Shown: positions 51,901 to 61,878, counted from the stretch's first letter. The stretch: DNA of 64,000 nt from Pandoraea faecigallinarum (GCF_001029105.3 NZ_CP011807.3:682001-746000), one strand, 5' to 3'. Numbers and translations are program-made. Notes: generated from the sequence alone by a model not told the origin.

Positions 51901-52115
51901 GCAGGGCGATCCTCTCGGCGACGGCCACATCGACGGGGCCTTGGCGACTGCCGCACCCCACATCGCTGCCCGGCGCGCGCCGGGCGGGATTCCCCATAAC
52001 AGTCATGCCGCATTCTCATGACTGGCTCGTCATCGCTTGCGCTATATTCATAAAGATATAGCGATGCATGAAATGCACTCGCCGCGGTATCGACGGCGCA
52101 AAGGGGGCGCGATCC

Positions 52116-53024
52116 ATGTTCATCCGGCAGTTGAGCTATCTGGTGGCGCTCTCGCAGGCGCAGCATTTTCGGCGGGCGGCAGAGTTATGCAACGTTTCGC
52201 AGCCCACGCTCTCCGGCGCCATTCGCAGCATCGAGGAAGAATTCGGGCTGCCGATCGTGCGGCGTGGCCGTCGCTTCGAAGGGTTCACGCCGGAAGGCGA
52301 GCGCGTACTGGCGTGGGCGCGTCAGGTGCTGGCCGATTGCGAGGGCTTGCGTCAGGAGGCGAGTGCGAGCCGCCGCGAGGTCTCTGGATGCCTGCGTATC
52401 GGCGCCATTCCCACTGCTTTGCCGCTCGTGCCGTTGTTGACCGATGCGTGTCTTCGCGCATTCCCCGGCATGCGTCACGAGGTCTGCACGCTGTCCGCGA
52501 CACAGGCTCTGCGACAACTCTCGGAACTCGATCTGGATGTGGGGTTGAGTTATCTCGACGATCCGCGTCTGCGCGAGTTCGAGACCATCTCCCTGTTCCG
52601 CGAGCGGTATGTGCTCATTGCACGCGACGAAACGGCATTGGCAGGACGCACTTCGCTCTCCTGGCATGAGGCCGCAAGGCTGCCGCTATGTCTGCTGACC
52701 GGCAACATGCAGTGCCGTCAGGGCATCGATGCGGCGCTGGCGCGCTCGGGAACCTCGGTGTCGCCACGCGTGGAGACGGACTCGCTCATGGCGCTTTACG
52801 CGCATGTGCGATGCGCGGGGCTGTACAGCATCGTGCCGCACAGCGTGTTGTGTCTTGCGGAGATGCGCGACGAACTGCATGCGGTGCCGTTGCAACCCGC
52901 GCTGTACCGCGAAATCGGCCTGATCCTGCATGAGCGGCAGCCGCGCTCCCCCTTGCTCGACGCGGCGGTGGTGGCGTTTCGCTCGGTCGATCTTCAATCC
53001 CGCCTCGACGCGCTGCTGCCGTAA
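52116..53024 (+). CDS. LysR-family regulator, formate-dehydrogenase-associated type
   Basis: A 302-residue LysR regulator starting MFIRQLSYLVALSQ; the ATG at 52116 is used. The helix-turn-helix (about residues 14-60) contains QHFRRAAELCNVSQPTLSGA, and GFTPEGERVLAWARQVLADC follows. This opening is close to the LysR regulators found beside formate dehydrogenase genes in betaproteobacteria. Its Cys residues in the effector domain are unusual but not OxyR-like. With the formate dehydrogenase gene at 54252 two genes downstream, control of formate oxidation is the likely role. The 12-bp repeat array ends about 215 bp upstream. Confidence 0.88.
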   Translation: MFIRQLSYLVALSQAQHFRRAAELCNVSQPTLSGAIRSIEEEFGLPIVRRGRRFEGFTPEGERVLAWARQVLADCEGLRQEASASRREVSGCLRIGAIPTALPLVPLLTDACLRAFPGMRHEVCTLSATQALRQLSELDLDVGLSYLDDPRLREFETISLFRERYVLIARDETALAGRTSLSWHEAARLPLCLLTGNMQCRQGIDAALARSGTSVSPRVETDSLMALYAHVRCAGLYSIVPHSVLCLAEMRDELHAVPLQPALYREIGLILHERQPRSPLLDAAVVAFRSVDLQSRLDALLP

Positions 53025-53173
53025 AAATCGCTTGACCTAAAGTCGGCTTGAACTGGCAGACTGCATGATGTGCGCGACTGCCGGACGACTGCCGGATGGA
53101 TGTCGGAACGTCATGGGGATCGAACGCCGTTCGTCCGGTGCGCACTTCGAACGTACCATCACGAGGTGTACCA

Positions 53174-54064
53174 ATGACAGAACCCGTCAATCAAGATCAG
53201 GCCGAGCTATGGAACGGACGCTCGGGCAGCGCATGGGTAGACAATCGCGCGATGCTCGACCGGATGTTCGTGCCGCTTGCGGCGTTTCTCATCGATCGCG
53301 CGAATGAAGTGGCGCGACAGGTTCCCTCAGGCCGGGCGCTCGACGTGGGATGCGGCACCGGCGGCACCACGCTGGCGTTGTCGCAGGCCCTCGGCAACAC
53401 CTGGCAAGTCACCGGGGCGGATATTTCCGCGCCGATGATTGCCGAGGCGCGGGCGCGTTCGTCGCCTCGGTCACCATCGTCACCTTCGTCGCATGGTGGC
53501 ACGCCGATCGAATTCGTCCGTGCCGACGCGCAGACCCACGCGTTTCCCCCTGCCCATTTCGACCTCGCCGTCTCGCGACTTGGCGTGATGTTCTTCGACG
53601 ACCCGGTCGCGGCCTTCGCCAACTTGCGCGCCGCCTGCCGTCCCGGCGCATGGCTGCATATGCTCGCGTGGCGCAGTCCCGCCGAAAATCCCTTCATGAC
53701 GGTGGCCGAGCGCGCCGCGAAGCCGTTGTTGCCGGACCTTCCGGCGCGCCGGCCCGGTGCGCCGGGTCAGTTCGGTTTCGCGGAGCGAATGCGCGTCGAA
53801 GACATCATGGCATCGAGTGGGTGGACGAATGTCTCGTTGACGCCAGTCCATTTCGAGTGCTCGTTCGCACAGGCCGATTTGCGCGATTACGCGTCGCGCC
53901 TTGGGCCGGTGGGGCTGGCGCTGGCCGGGTTGGCGCCGGCCGAACGAGAGCGCGTCGTGGACCGGCTCGTCGAGGCTTACGCGCCGTTCGTTGCGAACGG
54001 CGAAGTCCGTTTCACCGCGGCGTGCTGGCACCTCTCGGCACGCGCGCCCGCCGCGAGCCGTTAG
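53174..54064 (+). CDS. Class I SAM-dependent methyltransferase
   Basis: A 296-residue methyltransferase with a Rossmann-like fold. Motif I is ALDVGCGTGGTTLAL; the acidic loop ADISAPMIAEA and a ubiquinone/menaquinone-methylase-like segment FDLAVSRLGVMFFDDP follow. A small Ser/Pro insert (about residues 100-110) is a low-complexity oddity and may be strain-specific. It lies between the LysR regulator and the formate dehydrogenase gene, in the same direction, so co-transcription with LysR is possible. The substrate is unknown. Confidence 0.85.
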   Translation: MTEPVNQDQAELWNGRSGSAWVDNRAMLDRMFVPLAAFLIDRANEVARQVPSGRALDVGCGTGGTTLALSQALGNTWQVTGADISAPMIAEARARSSPRSPSSPSSHGGTPIEFVRADAQTHAFPPAHFDLAVSRLGVMFFDDPVAAFANLRAACRPGAWLHMLAWRSPAENPFMTVAERAAKPLLPDLPARRPGAPGQFGFAERMRVEDIMASSGWTNVSLTPVHFECSFAQADLRDYASRLGPVGLALAGLAPAERERVVDRLVEAYAPFVANGEVRFTAACWHLSARAPAASR

Positions 54065-54251
54065 CCGTCAACCGTTAGCGGGCGGGTATCCGGGCGCCCT
54101 CGGGCGCGTTGATAGATTTCACCGATCAATCGATCGGCCGGAACGATTTTCCAGACGACACGCATACACCGATCATTGGCCTCAATGCAGCGACGCCGGC
54201 ATGCGTCGCCCGGCAGACATCTTGCAAAACATCCTTCAGGAGCGAGACATC

Positions 54252-55457
54252 ATGGCCAAGATTGTGTGTGTGCTTTACGACGACCCCGTTACCGGATATC
54301 CGAAGACCTACGCCCGCGACGATCTGCCGAAGATCGAGTGCTATCCCGACGGGCAGACGCTGCCTACCCCGCGCGCCATCGATTTCCGGGCGGGCGCCCT
54401 GCTCGGCAGCGTGTCGGGCGAGCTGGGTCTGCGCAAGTATCTTGAATCGAACGGCCACGAACTCGTGGTGACGTCGAGCAAGGACGGCGAGAACAGCGTG
54501 CTCGATCGCGAACTGGCCGACGCCGAGATCGTCATCTCGCAGCCGTTCTGGCCTGCTTACATGACAGCCGAGCGTATCAAGCGCGCGAAGCGGCTGAAGA
54601 TGATCGTGACCGCCGGTATCGGCTCGGATCACACCGATCTGCAAGCCGCGATGGAACATGGCATCACCGTCGCGGAAGTTACGTACTGCAACAGCAACAG
54701 CGTGGCCGAGCACGTGATGATGACGACGCTTGCTCTCGTGCGGAACTATCTGCCGTCGTATCAGTGGGTGCTCAAAGGGGGCTGGAACATTGCCGACTGC
54801 GTCGAGCGTTCGTACGATCTGGAGGGCATGCATGTCGGCACGGTGGCGGCAGGGCGCATCGGGCTGCGCGTGCTGCGGCTGATGAAACCGTTCGGCACGC
54901 ATCTGCATTACCTCGATCGTCATCGCCTGCCGGAATCGGTCGAGAAGGAGCTGAACCTCACGCACCACACCAGTCTCGAGAGCCTGGCAAAGGTTTGCGA
55001 CGTAGTCACGCTGAACTGTCCGCTGCATCCGGAAACGGAACACATGATCAACGCCGACAGCCTGAAGCACTTCAAGCGCGGCGCCTATCTGATCAACACG
55101 GCGCGTGGCAAACTGTGCGATCGCGACGCCGTAGCGGCCGCGCTCGAAAGCGGTCAGCTCGCGGGGTATGGCGGCGACGTGTGGTTTCCGCAGCCGGCGC
55201 CGACCGATCATCCGTGGCGTCGCATGCCGCATCACGGCATGACGCCGCACATCTCAGGCACGAGCCTCTCGGCGCAAACGCGCTACGCCGCCGGCACACG
55301 CGAAATTCTGGAGTGCTATTTCGAGAATCGTCCGATCCGCAACGAATACCTTATCGTGCAGGGCGGCAAGCTCGCCGGTGTGGGGGCGCATTCATACAGC
55401 GCCGGTAACGCCACAGGCGGTTCGGAAGAGGCGGCGCGCTTCAAGCAGTCGGCCTGA
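54252..55457 (+). CDS. fdh: NAD-dependent formate dehydrogenase
   Basis: A 401-residue metal-free formate dehydrogenase, the same length as the well-studied Pseudomonas enzyme. It oxidises formate to carbon dioxide with NAD. The key residues are present: Asn147 (TYCNSNSVAEH), Arg285 (INTARGKL), Gln314 (WFPQPAP) and His333 (TPHISGTSL), and the NAD motif VAAGRIGLRVL is at about residues 198-208. AGGAGCGAGACATC lies before the ATG. An intrinsic terminator follows (55599-55634). The LysR regulator at 52116 is the likely activator. It supplies NADH and detoxifies formate made by C1 metabolism. Confidence 0.97.
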   Translation: MAKIVCVLYDDPVTGYPKTYARDDLPKIECYPDGQTLPTPRAIDFRAGALLGSVSGELGLRKYLESNGHELVVTSSKDGENSVLDRELADAEIVISQPFWPAYMTAERIKRAKRLKMIVTAGIGSDHTDLQAAMEHGITVAEVTYCNSNSVAEHVMMTTLALVRNYLPSYQWVLKGGWNIADCVERSYDLEGMHVGTVAAGRIGLRVLRLMKPFGTHLHYLDRHRLPESVEKELNLTHHTSLESLAKVCDVVTLNCPLHPETEHMINADSLKHFKRGAYLINTARGKLCDRDAVAAALESGQLAGYGGDVWFPQPAPTDHPWRRMPHHGMTPHISGTSLSAQTRYAAGTREILECYFENRPIRNEYLIVQGGKLAGVGAHSYSAGNATGGSEEAARFKQSA

Positions 55458-55598
55458 TGCCGACACGCACCATCGTCACCCGACTCACCGGACTCGCGTA
55501 GTTCTCGCGCCGGCCGGTTCCGGTTCCTGTTGTGCCCGCCGGGTCGTCGGTCCGACGTCCGGCGGGGTAGTGCCTCCTCGTGCAACATCGCGACCTCG

Positions 55599-55634
55599 GG
55601 CCGGCACATCTCGTCGATGTGCCGGCCATTTTTT
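55599..55634 (+). terminator. Intrinsic terminator of the formate dehydrogenase gene
   Basis: GGCCGGCACATC and GATGTGCCGGCC form a perfect 12-bp stem with a TCGTC loop, followed by A and six T. It lies 141 bases after the formate dehydrogenase stop and before the convergent GST gene. Confidence 0.92.
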
Positions 55635-55664
55635 CGACGCCGCCGAAATGGCTCCGCGCACCGC

Positions 55665-56384
55665 TCAGGCTGGACGCTTCGGAATGTCCAGCCCGCGCAC
55701 GACCGCCGCCCGCGCGACGAATGCGCTCAGTGCGCGCTGCACGTTCTTGAAGCGGTCGAACTCGACCAGCTCGCCCGCTTCGTAAAAGCCGACGAGGTTG
55801 CGAATCCACGGGAACGTCGCGATGTCGGCGATGGTGTACTCGTCGCCCATGATCCATCGACGGTCGGCCAGACGCGCATCGAGCACGCCAAGCAGGCGCT
55901 TCGATTCGGCGACGTAACGATCGCGCGGACGCTTGTCTTCGTACTCCTTGCCGGCGAACTTATGGAAGAAGCCGAGTTGGCCGAACATCGGGCCGACGCC
56001 GCCCATCTGGAACATTACCCATTGCAGCGTTTCGTAACGTGCGGCCGGATCCGCGGGTAGCAGCTTGCCGGTCTTTTCCGCGAGATACCAGAGGATCGCG
56101 CCGGATTCGAACAACGGCAGCGGCTTGCCGCCTGGACCGTTCGGGTCGAGGATCGCCGGGATCTTGTTGTTCGGATTGAGCGACAGGAATTCCGGCGAGA
56201 ACTGGTCGTCGGTCTGAAAGCTCACGAGGTGGACTTCGTACGGCAGCCCGATTTCTTCGAGCATGATCGATACCTTCACCCCATTGGGCGTAGGCAGCGA
56301 ATACAGTTGCAGGCGCTCCGGATGCACGGCAGGCCATTTGCGCGTGATTGGAAACTGGGACAAATCGACGGATTGATCGGACAT
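55665..56384 (-). CDS. Glutathione S-transferase family protein (YghU/YfcG-like)
   Basis: A 239-residue GST of the Nu/Ure2p-like group. The N-terminal thioredoxin-like domain contains LYSLPTPNGVKVSIMLEE and the cis-Pro region PNNKIPAILDP and ESGAILWYLAEK that bind glutathione; the all-alpha C-terminal domain follows. Members act as disulfide-bond reductases or conjugate electrophiles. The ATG at 56382-56384 is used. It is convergent with the formate dehydrogenase gene. A 491-bp region without a gene lies upstream. Confidence 0.92.
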   Translation of the reverse strand: MSDQSVDLSQFPITRKWPAVHPERLQLYSLPTPNGVKVSIMLEEIGLPYEVHLVSFQTDDQFSPEFLSLNPNNKIPAILDPNGPGGKPLPLFESGAILWYLAEKTGKLLPADPAARYETLQWVMFQMGGVGPMFGQLGFFHKFAGKEYEDKRPRDRYVAESKRLLGVLDARLADRRWIMGDEYTIADIATFPWIRNLVGFYEAGELVEFDRFKNVQRALSAFVARAAVVRGLDIPKRPA

Positions 56385-56875
56385 GGGGATCGACGCATTC
56401 GTGATTGAGCGGCCATCGTGCGCCGCGGGACGCTCAATATAACGCCAAGCGCGCCAACGTGCTGCGGACCGCCTCTGCAGTCCGGCCGCCAAAGGGCGAA
56501 TGCCCCGCGCGCGCCCTGCGCGTGCTTCATGACAGACATGAGACGCCTTGCATGAATCTCGCTCAATTTCGCGTCAAGAAATCTCACCTTGCAACGGCGC
56601 TCATCGCGACCTTAAATTGAAAACCTTCGCTCGCGTGGCCTACTCGCCGACGCACGAAGTCTTCTCACGCTGTCCGGTCCGTAATTCGGCGCTTCGTCAT
56701 GTTGCGCTCCGTCATGGGTCGCCGTGCTGGCGTCACGCGAACTTACGCCTCGCGTCGACGATGCCGTGACGTGGCATCCCGCGCCGCAACGCGGTCATGC
56801 CGTCAGTGGCGTCACGTTGCGACACCCGTCGCTACCGTTCTTAGGCCCCATCGCGCATTGCGCAAGGATCACACC
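56385..56875. other. Divergent intergenic region, 491 bp
   Basis: I see no gene in this gap between the GST and hydrolase genes. Short open frames (for example 56548-56769) are unrecognised. Several CGTCATG/GTCACG repeats occur around 56690-56790, which could be regulator sites, but no clear palindrome is present. Confidence 0.5.
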
Positions 56876-57703
56876 ATGAGCACGTTCAAGACGAAGGATG
56901 GCACCTCGATTTTCTACAAGGACTGGGGCAAGGGGCGCCCGGTGGTGTTCTCCCATGGCTGGCCGCTCAGTGCCGACGCCTGGGACGCACAAATGCTGTT
57001 TCTCGCGCAGCACGGCTACCGCGTGATCGCCCATGACCGCCGCGGTCACGGCCGCTCGGATCAGCCGGGTACCGGAAACGACATGGACACTTACGCCGAC
57101 GATCTCGCCGCACTCGTCGAGCACCTCGATCTGAAGGACGCCACGTTCGTCGGGCATTCGACCGGCGGCGGCGAAGTCGTCCACTACCTCGGCCGTCATG
57201 GTACGGCGCGCGCGGCGCAGGCCGTGCTCATCGGCGCCGTGCCTCCCGTCATGGTGAAGTCGGAAAAGAATCCAAACGGCCTGCCGATCGGCGTATTCGA
57301 CGAGATTCGCGCGAATGTCGTGGCCAATCGCTCGCAGTTCTATCGGGATCTGGCGGTGCCGTTCCATGGGTACAACCGACCGAGCGCAAAGCCGTCGCAG
57401 GGCGTGATCGATGCGTTCTGGTTGCAGGGCATGTGGGGGTCGCACCTCGGCCAGTATCTGTGCGTGAAAGAGTTCTCGGAAGTCGATTACACCGAGGATC
57501 TGAAGAAAATCGACGTGCCGACGCTCGTGCTGCATGGTGACGACGACCAGATCGTGCCCATCGACAATTCGGGCAAGCTCACTGCGCAGATCGTCAGGAA
57601 CGCCACGCTGAAGGTGTACCCGGGCGGCTCGCACGGCATGTGCGTCGTCGAGGCCGACAAGGTGAACGCCGACCTGCTGGCGTTCCTGCGCGAGGCGTCG
57701 TGA
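56876..57703 (+). CDS. Alpha/beta hydrolase, non-haem haloperoxidase-like
   Basis: A 275-residue alpha/beta-fold enzyme of the chloroperoxidase/esterase type. The oxyanion strand is [16 protein letters not shown]; the nucleophile Ser is in GHSTGGGE, the Asp in HGDDDQIVP and the His in GGSHGMC. Such enzymes are esterases that also show perhydrolase/haloperoxidase activity. AAGGATC lies upstream of the ATG at 56876. It is convergent with the aminotransferase gene and shares the stem-loop at 57755-57777. Confidence 0.92.
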   Translation: MSTFKTKDGTSIFYKDWGKGRPVVFSHGWPLSADAWDAQMLFLAQHGYRVIAHDRRGHGRSDQPGTGNDMDTYADDLAALVEHLDLKDATFVGHSTGGGEVVHYLGRHGTARAAQAVLIGAVPPVMVKSEKNPNGLPIGVFDEIRANVVANRSQFYRDLAVPFHGYNRPSAKPSQGVIDAFWLQGMWGSHLGQYLCVKEFSEVDYTEDLKKIDVPTLVLHGDDDQIVPIDNSGKLTAQIVRNATLKVYPGGSHGMCVVEADKVNADLLAFLREAS

Positions 57704-57754
57704 CACCGCCGAGCCGTTGGATGCGCAGCGCCTGAGCGCGCTGCACGCATGAAA

Positions 57755-57777
57755 AAGGGACGGCATGACCGTCCCTT
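57755..57777 (-). terminator. Stem-loop terminator between convergent hydrolase and aminotransferase genes
   Basis: AAGGGACGG and CCGTCCCTT form a perfect 9-bp stem with a CATGA loop. On the minus strand the stem is followed by a T tract (five T), so it serves best for the aminotransferase transcript; plus-strand termination is weaker. Short CTTCCGTC repeats follow to 57830. Confidence 0.8.
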
Positions 57778-57881
57778 CCGTCGCTTCCGTCCCTTCCCCC
57801 GCTTCCGTCGCTTTCCCCGCTTTTTTCACCCGCGCCGTTTCACGTCACGGCGTCCGGACGCGCTCGCCGGGCGCGAGACGC

Positions 57882-59078
57882 TCAGCCGTTGAGAACCTTG
57901 GCGATGCTGTCGGCCACGACAGCCACATTGCTCTCGTTGAGTCCCGCCACGCACATGCGTCCCGAGCGGATCAGGTACACACCGTGTGCTTCGCGCAACA
58001 CGTCGACCTGGGCCGCCGAGAGCCCCGTGTACGTGAACATGCCGCGCTGTTCCAGATAACGCGAGAGCATGTTGTCCGGCACGCGACCGCGCAGACCTTC
58101 GTGGATCGCTCCCCGCATGCGGGTAATGCGCTGGCACATCGTGGAGAGTTCGTCTTCCCACGACTTGCGCAGTTCCGGCGTGCTCAACACCTTGGCGACG
58201 ATCTTCGCGCCATGCGTCGGCGGGTTGCTGTAGTTCGAGCGCACGGCGCTCGTGAGCTGACCCAGCACGCGGTCGGCGGCTTCCGGCGACTCGCAGATGA
58301 CCGACAGGCCGCCGCAGCGCTCGCCGTACAGCGAAAAGTTCTTCGAGAACGAGTTGGCGACGAATGCCGGCAGGCCCTGGCGCGCAAGTTCGCGAATCAC
58401 GAAGGCGTCGGCTTCGATGCCCGAGCCGAAGCCCTGATAGGCCATGTCGACGAAGGGCAGCAACTCGCGCTGCTTGAGCACTTCGATGAGCTGCACCCAT
58501 TGCGCGTCGTTCAGATCGACGCCGGTCGGGTTATGGCAGCACGCGTGCAGCAACACCACGCTGCGCGCCGGCAGCTTGTCGATGGCGTCGACCATCGCTT
58601 CGAACTGCAGGCCGCCCGTGGCTTCGTCGTAATACGGATACGTATTCACGGTGAAACCGGCACGCTCGAAGATGAAGCGATGGTTGTCCCACGTCGGATC
58701 GCTCACCCAGACCTGCGAGTTCGGGAAGTAACGCTTGATGAAATCGGCGCCGACCTTGAGCGCGCCCGAGCCGCCGAGCGTCTGCACCGTGGCGATGCTG
58801 CCGTTCTTGCGGGCCGGGGAGTCCTCGCCGAACACGAGGCCCTGGACTGCATCGCGGTAGTTGGCGAAGCCGGCCATCGGCAGGTACGGCTTCGGACCGA
58901 CTTCGGCCAGCAGCAGCGCTTCGGCCTGACGGACCGCGTTCATGACCGGCAGACGGCCCGTGTCGTCGTAATAGATGCCGATGCTCAGGTTGACCTTGTT
59001 GGTGCGCGGGTCCTTCGCGAAATTCTCGTTCAGCGAGAGGATCGGGTCACCGGGGTAGGCATCGATATGTTCGAACAT
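57882..59078 (-). CDS. tyrB: Aromatic amino acid aminotransferase
   Basis: A 398-residue class I aminotransferase of the AspC/TyrB family. The start MFEHIDAYPGDPILSL is the typical beginning, and the ATG at 59078 has AGGAAC upstream. The substrate loop NLSIGIYYDDTGRLPVM, the PLP-binding Lys in SFSKNFSLYGER and the Arg binding the substrate carboxylate near the C-terminus are visible. It converts tyrosine and phenylalanine to the 2-oxo acids, including 4-hydroxyphenylpyruvate, the substrate of the HPPD encoded at 60805-61878. It is in the same direction as the aromatic permease and HPPD genes, so a tyrosine-degradation unit is likely. Confidence 0.92.
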   Translation of the reverse strand: MFEHIDAYPGDPILSLNENFAKDPRTNKVNLSIGIYYDDTGRLPVMNAVRQAEALLLAEVGPKPYLPMAGFANYRDAVQGLVFGEDSPARKNGSIATVQTLGGSGALKVGADFIKRYFPNSQVWVSDPTWDNHRFIFERAGFTVNTYPYYDEATGGLQFEAMVDAIDKLPARSVVLLHACCHNPTGVDLNDAQWVQLIEVLKQRELLPFVDMAYQGFGSGIEADAFVIRELARQGLPAFVANSFSKNFSLYGERCGGLSVICESPEAADRVLGQLTSAVRSNYSNPPTHGAKIVAKVLSTPELRKSWEDELSTMCQRITRMRGAIHEGLRGRVPDNMLSRYLEQRGMFTYTGLSAAQVDVLREAHGVYLIRSGRMCVAGLNESNVAVVADSIAKVLNG

Positions 59079-59258
59079 GGCAGTTCCTGAAAGACGAAAG
59101 AAAGTCGGTAGGGCGGACGTGTCGGTACATCGGTCGGCGCGAACGTCGCAAACGACCGATGATACCGCTAGTGCGGCACTGTCGGGTGGGCGCCGGATAA
59201 GCACCGGACAGCGGGGGCCCGGCGCCACATGGGGAGCGCGGATGTCGCGCCGATCGAT

Positions 59259-60644
59259 TTACCGCGTTGCGCTGGCCGGCACCGGCGCGGCGCCGTTTTT
59301 CTGACGCAGACGATAGCCGATGCCGAGCACGGTCAGCCATACGGGAATCAGATAGACCGAGATGCGCAGGTCGGGAATCAGGTACATGATGACCAGAATG
59401 CCGGCGAGGAACGCGAGGCACAGGTAGTTCGTGAGCGGATAACCGAGGCTCCTGAAATAAGTGGTCTGACCCGCACGGGCCTTGGCACGGCGAAACGCCA
59501 GGTGAATCACGCTGATCATCGCCCAGTTGATGATGAGTGCCGAGACGACCAGCCCCATCAGCAGTTCGAACGCCTTGCCCGGCATGAAGTAATTAATGAC
59601 CACGCACACGGCGGTTGCCGCTGCCGAGACCCCGAGGGCGGCGAGCGGAATGCCTCGCGCGTTGACCTTGAGCAGTGCCCGCGGGGCATTGCCCTGGCCG
59701 GCCAGGCCGTAAAGCATGCGGCTGTTGCAGTACACGCAACTGTTGTAGACGGACAGGGCGGCGGTCAGCACCACGGCGTTGAGTACGTGAGCGACGAAGT
59801 TGCTGTTCAACTCGTGGAAGATCAGCACGAACGGGCTGCCGCCGGTAACGACCTTCTCCCACGGATACAGCGAGAGCAGCACGCCGAGGGCGCCGACGTA
59901 GAAAATCAGAATACGGTAAATGACCTGGTTGGTCGCGCGCGGAATGGAGTGCGAAGGGTCGTCTGCTTCCGCCGCCGTAATGCCGACCAGTTCGAGTCCT
60001 CCGAAGGAGAACATGATGACGGCCATTGCCATCACGAGACCGGACACGCCATTCGGGAAGAAGCCGCCGTGTTGCCACAGATTGGCGACACCGGCTTCGG
60101 GGCCGGCGTTGCCCGAAAAGAGCAGATAGCCGCCGAAACCGATCATGCCGACGATGGCGGCGACCTTGACGATGGCGAACCAGAACTCCATTTCGCCGTA
60201 CGACTTCACACTGGAGAGGTTGATCGCGTTGATGACGCCGAAGCACACGAGTGCGGAGACCCATGTGGGAATCGCGGGCCACCAGTACTGCACGTAGATG
60301 CCCACGGCGGAGAGCTCGGCCATCGAGACGAGCACGTAGAGCACCCAGTAGTTCCATCCCGAGACGAAGCCCGCGAACTGGCCGCAATACTTGTTGGCAA
60401 AGTAACTGAACGAGCCGGCGACGGGTTCGTCGACGACCATTTCACCGAGCTGTCGCATGATGAAGAACGCGACGATGCCCGCGATGGCGTAGCCCAGCAA
60501 TACTGACGGGCCTGCGGTCTTGATGGTTTGGGCGATGCCTAGAAAGAGGCCGGTGCCGATCGCGCCACCCAGCGCGATCAATTGGATGTGACGATTCTTC
60601 AGGCCGCGGTGTAGCGAGCCGTCTTGTGCTGCATTGGTGGACAT
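59259..60644 (-). CDS. Amino acid permease, AAT family (AroP/PheP-like)
   Basis: A 461-residue membrane transporter with 12 predicted helices of the amino acid-polyamine-organocation superfamily. The N-terminal HIQLIALGGAIGTGLFLG is the signature of the AAT family, and EPVAGSFSYFANKYCG is consistent with AroP/PheP/LysP-type proton symporters. Its place between the HPPD and aromatic aminotransferase genes strongly suggests that it imports tyrosine/phenylalanine; specificity is inferred. A 10-bp stem-loop upstream lies between the HPPD stop and this gene's start. Confidence 0.92.
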   Translation of the reverse strand: MSTNAAQDGSLHRGLKNRHIQLIALGGAIGTGLFLGIAQTIKTAGPSVLLGYAIAGIVAFFIMRQLGEMVVDEPVAGSFSYFANKYCGQFAGFVSGWNYWVLYVLVSMAELSAVGIYVQYWWPAIPTWVSALVCFGVINAINLSSVKSYGEMEFWFAIVKVAAIVGMIGFGGYLLFSGNAGPEAGVANLWQHGGFFPNGVSGLVMAMAVIMFSFGGLELVGITAAEADDPSHSIPRATNQVIYRILIFYVGALGVLLSLYPWEKVVTGGSPFVLIFHELNSNFVAHVLNAVVLTAALSVYNSCVYCNSRMLYGLAGQGNAPRALLKVNARGIPLAALGVSAAATAVCVVINYFMPGKAFELLMGLVVSALIINWAMISVIHLAFRRAKARAGQTTYFRSLGYPLTNYLCLAFLAGILVIMYLIPDLRISVYLIPVWLTVLGIGYRLRQKNGAAPVPASATR

Positions 60645-60766
60645 GTCCGTTCCTTACCCTATCTTCACCACGCGGCGCGCTTCTCTGTTTTCGTTCGATG
60701 GGAACGAACCGGAACCGTTTAGCCGCCACGGCGCGGCGCTTGTGACGCCGTCGCCGTGTCCTTTGG

Positions 60767-60790
60767 GACCGTCCGCACGAGCGGACGGTC
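60767..60790. terminator. Perfect 10-bp stem-loop downstream of HPPD
   Basis: GACCGTCCGC and GCGGACGGTC flank an ACGA loop, 15 bp after the HPPD stop codon and before the permease start. There is no T tract on the minus strand, so it may be a processing or attenuation stem that balances expression of HPPD and the permease rather than a full terminator. Confidence 0.5.
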
Positions 60791-60804
60791 ATGTCTGCCC
60801 GAAC

Positions 60805-61878
60805 TCAGACCTTGAGCGTGCCGCGCTCGATCTGGTCGCGCTCCAGCGATTCGAACAGCGCCTTGAAGTTGCCTTCGCCGAAACCATCGTCGCCTTCGCG
60901 TTGAATGAATTCGAAGAACACCGGCCCGAGCAGGGTCTTCGAGAAGATCTGCAACAGCAGGCGCGGCTTGCCGCCTTCGGTCGTGCCATCCACCAGAATG
61001 CCGCGCGACTTCAGTTCGCCCACCGGCTGACCATGACCGGGCAGACGGGTCTCGAGGCCCTGGTAGTAGAAGTCGTTCGGAGCCGTCATGAGTTCGACGC
61101 CTGCCATTTGCAGATTGTCGATGACCTGGATCAGGTTGTCGGTGAGGAAGGCGATGTGCTGAATTCCTTCGCCGTTGAAGGCCATCAGGAATTCCTCGAT
61201 CTGGCCGCTGCCCTTGGCCGATTCCTCGTTCAGAGGAATGCGGATTTTACCATCGGGGGCGGTCATCGCCTTGGAAGTCAGGCCCGTGTATTCGCCCGAA
61301 ATGTCGAAATAGCGAATCTCGCGGAAGTTGAACAGCTTCTCGTAGAAATTGGCCCAGTACGCCATACGGCCGCGATAGACGTTGTGCGTCAGGTGGTCGA
61401 TCAGACGCAGGCCGTGGCCGACCGGATGGCGATCGACGCCTTCCACGTATTCGAAGTCGATGTCATAGATCGACTTGCCGTCTTCGAAGCGGTCGATCAG
61501 ATACAGCGGCGCGCCGCCGATCCCCTTGATCGCCGGCAGACGCAATTCCATCGGGCCGGTCTCGATCTCGACGGGTTGCGCGCCGAGTTCCAGGGCGCGA
61601 GCGTAGGCCTTGTGCGAATCCTTCACGCGAAACGCCATGCCACAGGCGCTCGGGCCGTGTTCGGCGGCGAAGTAGGCCGCTTCGCTGTTCGGCTCGCGAT
61701 TCACAATGAAGTTGATGTCGCCCTGACGGTACAGCAACACGTCCTTGGAGCGATGGCGTGCCACGAGGGTGAAGCCCATCTGTTCGAAAATGGGTTCGAG
61801 GACGTTCGGCGTGGGCGACGCGAATTCCACGAATTCGAAGCCCATCAATTGCATCGGATTTTCAAACAGGTCGGCCAT
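60805..61878 (-). CDS. hpd: 4-hydroxyphenylpyruvate dioxygenase
   Basis: A 357-residue non-haem iron dioxygenase that converts 4-hydroxyphenylpyruvate to homogentisate, the second step of tyrosine degradation. The three iron ligands are readable: His in [12 protein letters not shown], His in GIQHIAFLT and Glu in FFEFIQREG. The C-terminal core segments [16 protein letters not shown] and [17 protein letters not shown] are characteristic. The ATG at 61876-61878 (MADLFENP) is the usual start. It is divergent from the Lrp regulator and upstream of the aromatic permease and aminotransferase genes. Confidence 0.97.
   Translation of the reverse strand: MADLFENPMQLMGFEFVEFASPTPNVLEPIFEQMGFTLVARHRSKDVLLYRQGDINFIVNREPNSEAAYFAAEHGPSACGMAFRVKDSHKAYARALELGAQPVEIETGPMELRLPAIKGIGGAPLYLIDRFEDGKSIYDIDFEYVEGVDRHPVGHGLRLIDHLTHNVYRGRMAYWANFYEKLFNFREIRYFDISGEYTGLTSKAMTAPDGKIRIPLNEESAKGSGQIEEFLMAFNGEGIQHIAFLTDNLIQVIDNLQMAGVELMTAPNDFYYQGLETRLPGHGQPVGELKSRGILVDGTTEGGKPRLLLQIFSKTLLGPVFFEFIQREGDDGFGEGNFKALFESLERDQIERGTLKV

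Noticed and set aside
51468..52061. Ser/Thr/Asn-rich and Leu/Asn/Lys/Arg-rich frames across the 12-bp repeats, on both strands
   Set aside because: All six frames are open because the unit is a multiple of three; there is no ribosome site and no non-repetitive domain, so they are not called genes.
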